Origin: Planosporangium mesophilum
GTDB taxonomy: Bacteria > Actinomycetota > Actinomycetes > Mycobacteriales > Micromonosporaceae
Assembly (NCBI RefSeq): GCF_016863255.1
Contig: NZ_BOON01000032.1
Location: 1 to 64,000, forward strand
Direction of reading: 5' to 3'
DNA: 64,000 bases
In this document: piece by piece, positions 7,171 through 16,885 of the stretch
Numbering within the stretch: position 1 is the stretch's first letter
How the letters are laid out: each line of letters begins with the position of its first letter
The notes under the pieces: model-generated
Databases searched by the model: none
Seen by the model: the letters and a program-made list of their open reading frames with translations, nothing else
What the model was told of the DNA's origin: nothing
Program-made: the position numbers and the translations under genes

Positions 7171-8429
7171 CGGACCCCCTGTAGTGTCGTGATCGGAGCG
7201 ACCCGGATCGAGGCGGCGGCGTGGATGCCGTAGAGCAGGCCGAGAGGGTTTCCGCGGTCCTCCAGCAGGCGCCACTTCGCCCCGTGCAGCGCCTCCCCGA
7301 CGGTCTGCGCCCTGCCGGTCAGGTTCGTGTAGAAGTGCTTCGAGATCTCGGCGGCGACCCGGTCCGGCACGTTGGCCGCGGTGCCGATGATGCCCCGGTT
7401 GCGGTTGTCGTGGAACGGCTTGAGCAGGGAGGCGGCGCTCGCCGGATCCATCACGGCGGTGCCGCACGCGTTCAGGAAGACCAGCGGCTTGTCTGCTCGC
7501 CTGCCGGCCGGCGAGCGCCGCACCAGCTCACCCACGAGCTTGTCGAGCAGGATGACCAGCCCCCGCCGTCGCTCGTCGGCCAGCCGGTACGCGAACGTCG
7601 CGGTGTCGCCGCCGTCGGCCTCGCAGTGGCAGGCGAAGTGGACGATCTGGTCGGCGTAGCTTCGGCGCGCGCCGTCGACGCCTAGTGCCGGGTCGCACAG
7701 CTGCTGCGCGAGTGTCGGCGCGCCGGTGTCGGTGACGTCCCTCGGGTACGGGCCCTCCAGCCGGAACAGCCGCCCCCTGCCCCGGAAGAAGCCCACCTCG
7801 GCGTGCGCGCCGTCGAGGTTGGCGTCGTAGATCACGCGTACCGGCAGCCGGTTCCACCCGTTGAGCAACAGACCGTCGGGCACGCGGTCGGGGGTGGAGC
7901 GTTCCACCACGGTGGCGAAGCCGGGGAACACCCGGGCGGCGTCCTCCAGCCCCGGCTGGTCGCGTACCTCGACCGTGGCCGACGGCTCGAAAAGCGGCAG
8001 CAGCTCCCAGGGGAAGTAGTCGTCCGGTTCCGCGACGGCGTGGATGAGCGGGACCCTGGCCTGTCCGTTCCGCCATGTCGGGCAGGCGGCCCGCAGGAAG
8101 CTCGCCAGGTTGTTGACGTCGGCCAGCGGGTCGCGCAGTGCGTAGCCGAGGAAAACCTGCCCGGCCTCCGCGATGTCAGCCAACACCTGGCCGGCCGTCG
8201 CCAGTTCGATCCGTTGCCGCCCGCCCCCGATCATCGAGGTGGCCGCGGCGATGCCGCGGCCGAGTCTGGCGTACCGCTCGCGGACCACATCCGGCCGCTT
8301 CAGCCGGACCGAGAGCGGCTCGGCGACGAGCGGAGCCGTCAGCTCGAGGACCGGACCCCGGGTGTCGTGCGTGGTGTAGACCGTAACGTCAGGCCGCTGC
8401 GCCGTCAGGGCGTCCATCGGATTCGTCAT
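7167..8429 (-). CDS. CHAT-domain (caspase-like) protease
   Basis: Predicted cysteine peptidase of clan CD, 420 residues from the ATG at 8429 (a GTG one codon earlier is possible). The CHAT domain covers roughly residues 80-410. The catalytic histidine is in IVHFACHCEADG (His about 268) and the catalytic cysteine in LVFLNACGTAVMD (Cys about 322), the standard His/Cys pair. DDYFPWELLPL near 140 is the usual CHAT N-terminal landmark. No TPR or other sensor domain is fused, so control should come from the two ATPase partners. The start lies about 40 bases inside the upstream ATPase gene, and its stop overlaps the start of the downstream unknown gene. CHAT proteases in NLR-like and CRISPR-associated systems cut a partner protein on activation; the substrate here is probably encoded next door. 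Confidence 0.9.
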   Translation of the reverse strand: MTNPMDALTAQRPDVTVYTTHDTRGPVLELTAPLVAEPLSVRLKRPDVVRERYARLGRGIAAATSMIGGGRQRIELATAGQVLADIAEAGQVFLGYALRDPLADVNNLASFLRAACPTWRNGQARVPLIHAVAEPDDYFPWELLPLFEPSATVEVRDQPGLEDAARVFPGFATVVERSTPDRVPDGLLLNGWNRLPVRVIYDANLDGAHAEVGFFRGRGRLFRLEGPYPRDVTDTGAPTLAQQLCDPALGVDGARRSYADQIVHFACHCEADGGDTATFAYRLADERRRGLVILLDKLVGELVRRSPAGRRADKPLVFLNACGTAVMDPASAASLLKPFHDNRNRGIIGTAANVPDRVAAEISKHFYTNLTGRAQTVGEALHGAKWRLLEDRGNPLGLLYGIHAAASIRVAPITTLQGVR

Positions 8430-11400
8430 CACCGCCCGCCATCAGCTCGATCGGCAGTGCCTGCACCAGGCGGCCCGAGGACAGCAGGGCGACGCGGAGG
8501 TCGTACGAGTCCGGGTGCTCGACGCGCAGGGTGGTCCGGTGCCGGACCAGGCCGCCGTCGACCCGGCACCTGGTCTCCAGCCGCCTGTCCGGCACGTCGA
8601 CCAGCGGGGCGTCGATCACTATCGTGAGGTCGACCTCGGCGGCGCTGTCACCCGACGTGACCGCGAACGGCAGCCAGATCCGGAGCTCGGCCAGTGCCGG
8701 CCGGTCACGCTCGTGCTCGGCGAAGGCGCGGTACCCGGTCGTCACCAGCACGGTCAGCTCGCAGACCCGGCCGACCGGCACCCGCCACACCGGCGCGGCG
8801 TCACCGTCGGGCGACGGCACGTTCGATACCCCGTCGCCGGCCAGGCCGGTGCCGACCGCGCCGCGGAACGTCACCGGCGCCGGGGGTACCAGCACGTCCC
8901 GGATCCCGGCCTGTACCCGGCCGGCGACGAGGTCGCCCAGGTGCGCGGCCAGGCCGTCCGCGGCGGCGGGGGACAGCGTGACCGGGCCGCCGACCGGCGC
9001 CGCGGGAAGCGGTACCCGGCCGCTCCAGACTGCGGCCTCGAGAGCCGGCCCGCCCGGCCGGGCGGCCGCCGACGGGACCGGCACGCGCCGGCCCAGCCGC
9101 TCCAGGCTGCGTAGCACCTTGTTCAGCGCGGCCCAGTCCTGGTGCTCGCCCAGCGTCGTAGCCGACTCCATCATGAGCTGGCGAGCGCCGGGTAGGTCAC
9201 CGGCGTGCAGGCGAAGCTCTCCCTCGGCCCGCTCGAGCCGCGCCGCGAGCGGGGACAGCACCTCGGCCTTCTCGCCCGAGCGGCGCAGCGCGGCGAGTTC
9301 GGCCTCAGCGGTACGCGCCATGTGCTCCGCCTCCACCGGACGGCCGATGGCGAGGATGGCGCGGGTGAGCAGGCTGTGTGCGCGCACAACGCCGAGTTCG
9401 TTGTGCATCTGCCGGAAGGTGACGGCAGCGGTGGCGGCCCGCCGCACTGCCTTGGCCGCCACGTCGGCGGCCGCGCCGCGGTCGGCGTCGGCGTTCCCGG
9501 CCGCGGCGCCGTGTTCGTCGAGGAGGAGGCGCGCCAGCCGGTACCGCACGGTGGCCATACGGCGCAGATCGCCCTCCACGAACCGCAGGGCCCGGCCCAG
9601 GTAGTCCTCCGCGCTGCGCCATTCGGCGCGCCGGCGAGCCGCCTCGGCCAGCGACAGGAAGACGCGGAACCTGGTGGCATCGGGCAGTTCGGCGTCGAGC
9701 AGGTGGTCGTACGTGGCGTCCGGGGTGTCGACGTGGTGCGCGTCGGCGAGCAGGAGCTGGAGCAGTCTCTGCTCCTGCCGGTCGTCGACGGCCTCGGCCA
9801 TCGTGAACGCCCGGTCCAGTTCGACGAGGGCGTGGCGGTAGCAGGCGGCCTGGAGGTACGCCTCTCCCAGCTTGCGGGTCGCCACCGTGATGCGCTGGGC
9901 CGCGTCGAACCGGGTTCGCTGGTCGCCGCCGGCCCGGTCGGCGGTTCTGGCCCAGAGCCCGCTTGCCAAATCTGCGGCCTTCGCCAGGCAGTTCTCGGCG
10001 TCCCGGTAGCGCTCGATGGCGACGAGGAAGGTGCCCTTGGCCAGCAGTACGTCGACCAGTCCGAGGTCGTTGCCGTCCGCCTCGGCCGCCCGGGCCGCCA
10101 GGGCGTACGCGTCCAGGGTCTCCTCGGGGCTCACCTCGGCCGCCACGCAGCCGCCCAGCCAGGTGCCGATGCGCCAGCAGAGGGCCGGGTCGCGGTGGTC
10201 GGGATCATTGCTCGCGAGCTCCATGACCCGGAGCAGGTTCGGGTACTCCGCCCGAACCCAGTTCTCCGGGTGGACCGACAGCCGCTTGGGCAGCGTCGAG
10301 TCGTGCGGCAGCCACTGCGACTCCGGGCGCTGCCGGGAGACCCCGTCGAGTTCGTCCAGCACCGCGGTGATCACGTCGCGGTACGCCTCGGCGAGCCGGC
10401 CCTGCGCCGCGGCCCGCTCGTCCGGCGGCAGCGCAGCGGCCCGTTCGGCGGCGAAGAGCCTGACCAGCGGGTGGAACCCGTACCTGGCCACGCCGGACGA
10501 CTCGTCGGTGCCGAGGTCGTCAAGCAACTCCGCGGCCGCCAGCCGGTCGATCAGCGCCTCCGCCTGCTTGGCTGGTACCTCCAGCAACGGGCCCAGTACC
10601 CAGGGCACGAACGTCGACGACGGGACCAGCGCCAGCGCGGCGAAGGCGCGCTGCTCGGCCGGCAGCAACCGGTCGTACTCGGTCTGCAGGTGTGCCCGCA
10701 GCGGGCGACCCGGCTGGTCCAGCCAGGTCAGCCGGGTCCTGGGGGAGCGCAGTAGACCAGCGATGTGGCAGATGTCCGTACCGTCGTTGGAGACCCGCTC
10801 GGCGGCGGCGCGGATCGCGAGGGGCAGCCGCCCGCACAGTTCCACGATCTCCGCGGCGCACTCGGGGCGCGTGCTCTCGTCGGTGCCGGAGACGGTCCGG
10901 AAGATGTCGAGGGCGTCGTCGGGATCCGGCAGGTCCAGGGCGTACGAGGACGCGGGCGGTAGCTCGAACCAGAGCAGGTCGCGGCGGCTGGTGACGATGA
11001 CGGCGGCCGCCGGATCGCTGGGCATCACGTGGCGGACCTGGTCGGCGTGGCGGGCGGCGTCGAGGATGAACAGGATCTTCTTCTTGGCGGTGAGGGACCG
11101 GAAGATCATGGCTCGCCCGACGGTGGAATCGGGCATGCTCTCGCTCCACCCCAGCGCTATCAGGAAGTTCTTGAGGATCTCCTTCGGGGTACGTGCGGCG
11201 CCGCCGGTGCCGAGGTTCACGAACACCTGGCCGTGTGGGTACTGCGGGGCGAGCCGACGGGCCAGTTCGTCGGAGAGCGCAGTCTTGCCCACCCCGGGCT
11301 TACCGTGGATGAGCAGGACGACCGGCCCGGTGGCCTGGCCGGGTTCCGGTCGGCGGAACCAGCGAAATCCCTGGCCGCGCAGCCCCTGATCGCCCCAGCC

Positions 11401-11928
11401 ACGAGCGCGCCATCCCTGAATGCGCCACCCCTGCACCCACCGGCGGAACGCCTGCCAGAGCGCCCGCCAGGCGGGTGGGCGGCGGGTGGTGCGGGCCCGC
11501 CGCTGGCTGTCGTGCAGCCGGATCAGGTCCTTCAACTCGCGGTCGCGCCCGTCGAAGAGCGCGTCCCGGGGCGGCAGCGCCGGTACGACCTTGCGCGGTC
11601 CCAGCCAGCCCGGGCGCGGCATCCGGAATCGCCAACGACCCGGCCCGTGGCCGGCGCGCCTGCCCCGGGCGGCGCTCCGGCGCCGGCCCGCCGGGCGCAC
11701 GCCGTCCCCCGGCAGCCCGTACCTCTCCTCGGGCGGCGAGTCGACCAGCATCACCGCGGCCGCCGTGAACACGCCCATCGTCACCAGCGCCGCCACCTGC
11801 AGGCTGCCCGGTACGTGGTCGTAGACCGTACTCAGGATCGTCGCGAGCGTTCCCACGGCGGCGGCGAGGAGGGTGCGCACGGGCCGCAGACGCCGCCGCC
11901 ACGTCCGCAGAGACCAGCGTAGAGACAC
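8389..11928 (-). CDS. Membrane-anchored STAND (NB-ARC-like) ATPase with TPRs
   Basis: Large NLR-like ATPase, 1179 residues, GTG start. Order: membrane hairpin (about 18-37 and 44-62), basic linker, FDGRDRELKDL at 125-135, an unusual Trp/Arg/Gly-rich insert (153-193), P-loop HGKPGVGKT at 208-216, Walker B ILFILD at 285-290, CGRLPLAI at 365-372, winged-helix-like segment, then a long helical TPR region (about 560-930). The last 200 residues form a separate beta-rich domain with ELTVLVTTGYRAF and LETRCRVDG. STAND ATPases switch from ADP to ATP state and oligomerise when the sensor repeats bind a trigger. Here the usual N-terminal effector domain is replaced by the membrane hairpin, and the CHAT effector is encoded by the next, overlapping gene. 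It lies 21 bases after the other ATPase gene. Confidence 0.88.
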   Translation of the reverse strand: MSLRWSLRTWRRRLRPVRTLLAAAVGTLATILSTVYDHVPGSLQVAALVTMGVFTAAAVMLVDSPPEERYGLPGDGVRPAGRRRSAARGRRAGHGPGRWRFRMPRPGWLGPRKVVPALPPRDALFDGRDRELKDLIRLHDSQRRARTTRRPPAWRALWQAFRRWVQGWRIQGWRARGWGDQGLRGQGFRWFRRPEPGQATGPVVLLIHGKPGVGKTALSDELARRLAPQYPHGQVFVNLGTGGAARTPKEILKNFLIALGWSESMPDSTVGRAMIFRSLTAKKKILFILDAARHADQVRHVMPSDPAAAVIVTSRRDLLWFELPPASSYALDLPDPDDALDIFRTVSGTDESTRPECAAEIVELCGRLPLAIRAAAERVSNDGTDICHIAGLLRSPRTRLTWLDQPGRPLRAHLQTEYDRLLPAEQRAFAALALVPSSTFVPWVLGPLLEVPAKQAEALIDRLAAAELLDDLGTDESSGVARYGFHPLVRLFAAERAAALPPDERAAAQGRLAEAYRDVITAVLDELDGVSRQRPESQWLPHDSTLPKRLSVHPENWVRAEYPNLLRVMELASNDPDHRDPALCWRIGTWLGGCVAAEVSPEETLDAYALAARAAEADGNDLGLVDVLLAKGTFLVAIERYRDAENCLAKAADLASGLWARTADRAGGDQRTRFDAAQRITVATRKLGEAYLQAACYRHALVELDRAFTMAEAVDDRQEQRLLQLLLADAHHVDTPDATYDHLLDAELPDATRFRVFLSLAEAARRRAEWRSAEDYLGRALRFVEGDLRRMATVRYRLARLLLDEHGAAAGNADADRGAAADVAAKAVRRAATAAVTFRQMHNELGVVRAHSLLTRAILAIGRPVEAEHMARTAEAELAALRRSGEKAEVLSPLAARLERAEGELRLHAGDLPGARQLMMESATTLGEHQDWAALNKVLRSLERLGRRVPVPSAAARPGGPALEAAVWSGRVPLPAAPVGGPVTLSPAAADGLAAHLGDLVAGRVQAGIRDVLVPPAPVTFRGAVGTGLAGDGVSNVPSPDGDAAPVWRVPVGRVCELTVLVTTGYRAFAEHERDRPALAELRIWLPFAVTSGDSAAEVDLTIVIDAPLVDVPDRRLETRCRVDGGLVRHRTTLRVEHPDSYDLRVALLSSGRLVQALPIELMAGGDDESDGRPDGAAA

Positions 11929-11949
11929 AGGGGTATCCCGTTCGGTCGG

Positions 11950-14448
11950 TTACGACAGCGGCCAGTTGACGGTTCGGGATGCGGAGGCGAGTGGGGGCGG
12001 CCCCTCGGCAGACTCCCGTTCCCTGTGCGCCGACCGGGGGATCAGCGGCTCAGGAGGAAGGGAGGACTCGTACGTCCACAGTAGATGGCCGACGGTCGTC
12101 AGGCTGTCGACGTCGCCCAGCTTCGCGAAGGTCTGCTCCGCCGCGGCCAGCAGGTCGACCGCCAACTGGCCCTGCCCGTCGCGCCGGTAGGCGTCGGCCA
12201 ACGCCACAGCCACGTCGGCTTCGATCCAACGGTCCCCGCATCGGCGGAAGGTGCCGCGGCTCTCCTCCAGGACCGGTATCGCCTTGTCGACCTTCCCCTC
12301 GGCGAGGTACGCGCGTCCGAGCGCGAGCCGGGCGTGCCCGCAGCCGTACCGGTGCCGCAGCGCGGTGAACCCCTCCAGCGCCGACAGGCTGAGCCGCCGG
12401 CTCTGGTCGTGCAGGGTGAGCCGCCGACCGGGGTCGGCGTGGCCCCAGCTCAGCAGGAGCCGGGCATGCTCGAGCCGGATCCAGGGCCGCCAGAGCTGCT
12501 GGCCGATGTCCGGATCGGCGGTGAGCCTCTCGGCCTCGGACAGGGCGGCGCTCGCCGGGGCGAACGCCGTACGGGCATGCAGCACCTTGGCGCCGGCCAG
12601 GAGCACCCCCGGCAGGTGCCGGGTGCCCGGCGTGCCCCCGTCCGCGCACAGCTGGCGGGCCTGCTCGGCGTATCGCGTCCCCTCTTCGGGCACGCTGCTC
12701 AGAGCCAGCGCCGACGCGAGTTCTCGCAGCACGCGAACCTGCTCCATCCGGTCGTCGGCACCCTCGGCGTACCGGAGGGCCTCCAGCAGATCGGTGGTGG
12801 CCTCCGCGACCAGGCGGTGTCGTTGGCGCAGGGTTCCCGAGACCCGCAGGGCCCGCGCCAATACGTGCGGCGAGCTCCAGCCCCACTCCTTGGCCTCGTC
12901 CACGCACGTCATGCCCTCGTCGATCCAGCCGAGTTCGGCGTACAGCTCAGCGAGTGCGGCGAGCGTCAGGCCCACCTCGACGCCGGCCGTCGCGTCCTCG
13001 TGTTCGGCCAGCGTCGACGCTCGCTCCCTGGCCAGTGCCAGGGACTCCCGGGCGGTGGTCAACGCATCGTCGAGCCTGCCGGAGTCCAGGTACCGGTAGA
13101 CGGTCTCGCGCAGCGCGTCCTCGGCCCGGCGTTCGGCCCGTCGCCGTCGGTCGTAGTCGAGCGCCCACCGGGCGCCGTCGCGCTGGCCGGGCGTCAGCAT
13201 CCGGGCCGAGTGGGTACCGGCGTACGCGTGGACGTACACCGGCACCCGGAACATCAGCAGGCCGGAGCTGTCGTCCACCCGCCGCTCGGCGAAGCGCGCC
13301 CGCGCGAGCCGGTCGAGCAGGCGGCCCGCCTCGGCCGGCGTGACGCCGGTGGATTCCGGGAAAGCGCCCTCGAACAGCGCGGCGAGCATCCAGGGCTCGA
13401 CCCGACGGTCGTCGAGGAGACCGAGCAGGACCAGGGCACTCCGCTCCTGCTCGGTCAGGAGCGCGAAGGCGAGGTCGAGAACGCCGGCGAAGGGAGCCAG
13501 GCCGCCGCGCCGCCCGCCTCCGTCCCCCTCCCTCATCCGTCGCACCGCGATCTCCAGGGTCCAGTTCTTGCGTACCGCGAGGACGGTGCCGGCCATGTGA
13601 ACGGCTATCGGGTACCCGGCTGCGGCGGTCACGATCCGCGACGCGTACCTCGGCTCGGCCGCCACCCGTCCTCCTCCGAGCAGCCTGTCGAGCAGCCGCG
13701 TGGCGGCCTCGGGCGGCAGCGGCCCCAGCGCCACGTCGAGCTGCCGTTGCCGTACCCGCAATGGAGTTGTCGAGGTCACGATGGCGACGCACTCCGGGCC
13801 GGCAGGCAGCAGCGGCCCGATTCGGGTGACGTCGCTGAGGTTGTCGAGAATGACGAGGATGCGCTTGTCGCGGGTACGGTCGCGGTACCACCGCTCGCGC
13901 TCCGACGCCTCCGGCGCCTCGTCCCTCGGACCCTTGAGCGCCGTCACGAACAGTTCGAGCGGATCCTCCGCGAGACCGTCGCCGCGCGCGTCGAACCGGA
14001 CGAGTAGCTGGCCGTCCGGAAAAGCATCGGCCACCAGGTGTGCCACCTTTGTCACGAAAGCCGTCTTACCGATTCCCGGCTCGCCGTGCACCACGATCAG
14101 TCGAGGCCCGTCGTCGGCGTCGGGCCGGTACAGGTGATCCAGCACCCGCTCGATGTCGGCGTCCCGGCCCTCCAGTAGGCCGGGCGGTGGTGGCAGTTCG
14201 GCCGGTACGACGCGCTGCCGGCGAGGGCTGCCGAACGTGCGCCGAAGGCCGCCGGGCACTTCCGACACGGCCGGAGCCAGACGTTCACTCCGTACCACCG
14301 TCAGCACGGCGTACATCACAAGCGCACCGGAAATGCTCGCGAGGACGATGGCAAAACGCGGAGTCACGACGCCGAGAAAAAGCAGGGGAACGACGAAGAA
14401 GAGGAGAGGGATCAATGACGCCGGCTTCCACCCGGAAAGGGTACGCAT
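11950..14448 (-). CDS. Second membrane-anchored STAND ATPase with TPRs
   Basis: NLR-like ATPase, 832 residues from the ATG at 14448, which has GAGGAG seven bases upstream; the longer frame lacks a site. Two membrane helices at about 11-28 and 33-52, then LLEGRDADIERVL at 91-103, P-loop HGEPGIGKT at 121-129, Walker B RILVILDN at 196-203, AAGYPIAVH near 276-284, a winged-helix region and C-terminal TPR-like helices (about 450-800). It has the same plan as the following gene but lacks the C-terminal beta domain and is only distantly similar in sequence. It is the first gene of the four-gene operon. Two different ATPases could sense two triggers or form a hetero-oligomer; neither can be told from sequence. 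Confidence 0.88.
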   Translation of the reverse strand: MRTLSGWKPASLIPLLFFVVPLLFLGVVTPRFAIVLASISGALVMYAVLTVVRSERLAPAVSEVPGGLRRTFGSPRRQRVVPAELPPPPGLLEGRDADIERVLDHLYRPDADDGPRLIVVHGEPGIGKTAFVTKVAHLVADAFPDGQLLVRFDARGDGLAEDPLELFVTALKGPRDEAPEASERERWYRDRTRDKRILVILDNLSDVTRIGPLLPAGPECVAIVTSTTPLRVRQRQLDVALGPLPPEAATRLLDRLLGGGRVAAEPRYASRIVTAAAGYPIAVHMAGTVLAVRKNWTLEIAVRRMREGDGGGRRGGLAPFAGVLDLAFALLTEQERSALVLLGLLDDRRVEPWMLAALFEGAFPESTGVTPAEAGRLLDRLARARFAERRVDDSSGLLMFRVPVYVHAYAGTHSARMLTPGQRDGARWALDYDRRRRAERRAEDALRETVYRYLDSGRLDDALTTARESLALARERASTLAEHEDATAGVEVGLTLAALAELYAELGWIDEGMTCVDEAKEWGWSSPHVLARALRVSGTLRQRHRLVAEATTDLLEALRYAEGADDRMEQVRVLRELASALALSSVPEEGTRYAEQARQLCADGGTPGTRHLPGVLLAGAKVLHARTAFAPASAALSEAERLTADPDIGQQLWRPWIRLEHARLLLSWGHADPGRRLTLHDQSRRLSLSALEGFTALRHRYGCGHARLALGRAYLAEGKVDKAIPVLEESRGTFRRCGDRWIEADVAVALADAYRRDGQGQLAVDLLAAAEQTFAKLGDVDSLTTVGHLLWTYESSLPPEPLIPRSAHRERESAEGPPPLASASRTVNWPLS

Positions 14449-14629
14449 CTGCACTCCTCGTGGCTGGATCACCACATCATGCAGCGGCCACGCAACCACA
14501 AGCCAGGGCATTGGTACCTTTGGATGAGTAATCGGTACGTCGTCCAGCGGCACCTAAGCCGATCAATTGATGGAGTTGGCACCAACGGCCGCTGGCGCTG
14601 TACCGACTGTCACCCGCGCGACAGGCTTT

Positions 14630-15253
14630 TCAGGTCATGATGGGGAAGATCCCGGCCGCGCTCCGGCCGGTCGCCGCCTCGATGAAGTCCACCGGCGGCG
14701 CCGTCTCCGCGAGAACCGCCGCGGTGTGCGCCAGGCCGGCGGCGGGCACTTCCGGCGGCGCGCCGAGCGCCTGCTGGAGGTCCAGCAGGTGGACGGTCGC
14801 CTCCACGATGCCGATGCTGACCGCCTCGTCGAGGCGGAGCATGGCGTGGCCGAAGTAGTCGATCACGACCGGGCCGAGTCGCCGGGCGGTTGCGATCGCC
14901 GTCGGGCCGACGGTGGCGAACGTTTCGATCATCTGAGCCGTGCTGTAGGCGGCCGCATCCTCGCGCGCCCCGGCCGCGACCTTGTCCGCACGGGATGTGG
15001 CGAGACCGTCCGGGCGGTTGAACTCCCGCAGCAGCGCGGCGGCGGTGTGATGCGTGGGATCGACGTCGCGGACCTGGCCGACCAGCATCGAGAATCCGAA
15101 GACCCATCCGCCGAGGTGCGCGTAGAGGCTGCGCACGTCCCAGTCGCCGAGGCGGGTCGGTCGGGCCCACTGCTCGTCGGTCATCGACCGGCCGTGTTCC
15201 TTCCAGGCCGACCAGAGTTCATCGAGTGTCGTGAGTCGATCCTCGATCGCCAT
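14630..15253 (-). CDS. Maleylpyruvate isomerase-family (mycothiol-dependent, DinB-like) protein
   Basis: Protein of 207 residues in the DinB-like maleylpyruvate isomerase family, in which many actinobacterial members use mycothiol. Visible features are the N-terminal helix LTTLDELWSAWKEHGRSMTDEQW, RLGDWDVRSLYAHLGGW (metal-binding His in the YAHLGG motif) and the closing metal-ligand region EATVHLLDLQQALG. The reaction of this particular member is unknown. The ATG at 15253 lies only 12 bases from the inverted repeat at the edge of the insertion element, so the native promoter has probably been displaced. Confidence 0.82.
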   Translation of the reverse strand: MAIEDRLTTLDELWSAWKEHGRSMTDEQWARPTRLGDWDVRSLYAHLGGWVFGFSMLVGQVRDVDPTHHTAAALLREFNRPDGLATSRADKVAAGAREDAAAYSTAQMIETFATVGPTAIATARRLGPVVIDYFGHAMLRLDEAVSIGIVEATVHLLDLQQALGAPPEVPAAGLAHTAAVLAETAPPVDFIEAATGRSAAGIFPIMT

Positions 15254-15287
15254 GCCCGGAGTGTACTGACTGCGTGTGTCCCTATTC

Positions 15288-15482
15288 GGGTTCACACCGG
15301 CTCCTCTTGACTGGCCCCAGCCGGGGCCGGTTCTTGGTTGCCGTCCGGGCGCCTGCCGTTCCTTGACGGCGGGTCTTCTCCCGGTTCCGATCCAGGGCCC
15401 CAACCCCTGTTCAGGGTCTTGGTGGTGCAGGGTGGCGGTCGGCTCTTTCCCGCTGCATGCGGGTGCAGACACGGTACGTGTG
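15288..15482 (-). ncRNA. Possible TnpB guide-RNA (reRNA) region
   Basis: About 195 non-coding, structured-looking bases follow the tnpB stop on the minus strand and end in AAGAGGAGCCGGTGTGAACC just before the element edge. They contain several short GC-rich self-complementary stretches. TnpB proteins use an RNA from exactly this position, ending in a guide copied from the flank. No boundary or structure was computed, so this is placed by position and family knowledge only. Confidence 0.35.
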
Positions 15483-16801
15483 TCAGGCGTCCGCAGGTTG
15501 CGGCGGTGAAGCAGATGGTCCGACTGCTGGTGCCGGTGCCCAGCGGGCGAGGTTGACCGCCGCGTTGACGTCGCGGTCGAGGACCAGCCCGCAGCCACAG
15601 GCGAACACCCGGTCGGTGAGGCTGAGGTTGGCCTTGACGGTGCCGCAGCCGGAGCAGGTCTTGCTCGAAGGGAACCACCGGTCGGCTTCAACGAGGTCGA
15701 GACCGTACCAGGCGGCCTTGTAGGTGAGCAGTCGCCGCAGATCACCGAGTCCGGCGTCGGCGACGTACCGGGCCAGCCACCTTAGCCGGCTCATGCCGGC
15801 GATGTTGAGGTCTTCGACGATGAGCCGGGTGAGCGTGGTCGCCAGTTGGTGCGACAGCTGATGGGCGAGGTTGTTGCGCAGGTGCGCGACCCGGGCATGG
15901 ACCTTCCCGAGCCGCGCGGCTGCTTTGCAACGGCCTGCCGAGCCTTGCTTGGTTCTCGCGTAGGTCTTGTTCGCTCGCCGCAGTGCAGCCTGTGCGCGCT
16001 GCAGTGCTTTCACCCCCTCCACCGCGTGCAGCACACGCCCGTCGGCGTCGGCCACCACGGCGAGCGCCTTCACCCCGACGTCCAGACCTGCCGGCACCGG
16101 GTGGCGCCCGGCGGGCGAGCGACGTTGGGGGTGAAACGGCGCCGCCAGCCCGATCAACGCGACTATCCACCGACCGCGCTCGAACCGGATACTCGCCGCG
16201 TACAGGTGCAGCCGTCCCGCCTCCAGCATCCGGCGCAGCTTCTTGGTGCAGCCGTGCACGCGAACGTCTCCGAACGTGGGCAGCCGAAGGCTCTTCGAAC
16301 CGGCGACCCTAATCTGCTGGGCCTTACCGGGCATGGCCCGGTTGCGCAGTCGAAACGACGGCACCGACTTGTGCTTGGGCTTGAACCTGGGGAATCCGGT
16401 CGTCTTGCCGGCCCGTTTCCCGCTGCGGGAGTCGGAGAAGTTGGCCAGCGCCTGGGCGGCGTTGACGGATGCGCACTCGAACACGTCGGAGGACACCTCG
16501 CCGCGCCATGCCAGGCCGCGGCTGCCGTCGGCGTTGGTCGGGCTGGTTGCCAGGTGCCCGTTTTTCCAGGCGTTGAACTCGTTGATGAACGAGAATTTGC
16601 TCCACGGCAGGCACGGCGTGAGGTCCGCCTCGGCAACGCCATAGGTGCGCTCGGCGGCGCGTTGATCGAGGTTGGCCTTCACCCGCGCGAGATGGTGGTT
16701 GAACGCGAACCGGCCGCCCCGGCGTGGGCCAGCAGCTGCCGGGACTGGTCGCAGGTCGGGTCGAGAGCGAACTTGAACGCCACCTCACGCGTCAAGGGCA
16801 T
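15483..16801 (-). pseudogene. tnpB: TnpB-family RNA-guided nuclease, frameshifted
   Basis: The main frame (399 residues from a GTG at 16682) carries the whole RuvC core: Asp in GLDVGVKALA (about 201), Glu in LIVEDLNIAGM (about 290), Asp in LDRDVNAAVNLARW (about 371), and a zinc site CSGCG ... CGCG. The true N-terminus lies in another frame: ATG at 16801 starts MPLTREVAFKFALDPTCDQS and leads to GAAGS, where the expected continuation RFAFNHHLARVKANL is found one base out of phase. One C appears to be missing from a run near 16725. Translation from the internal GTG would lack about 38 residues of the N-terminal domain. No TnpA partner is present. Confidence 0.8.
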
Positions 16802-16885
16802 ACCGGTGTGCGAGCGCAGTGGCTCGGTACGCGCCTGGCGTCTGGGCATGGGCCGGATGGTGCCAGCGGGCACCGACAAAAACAT

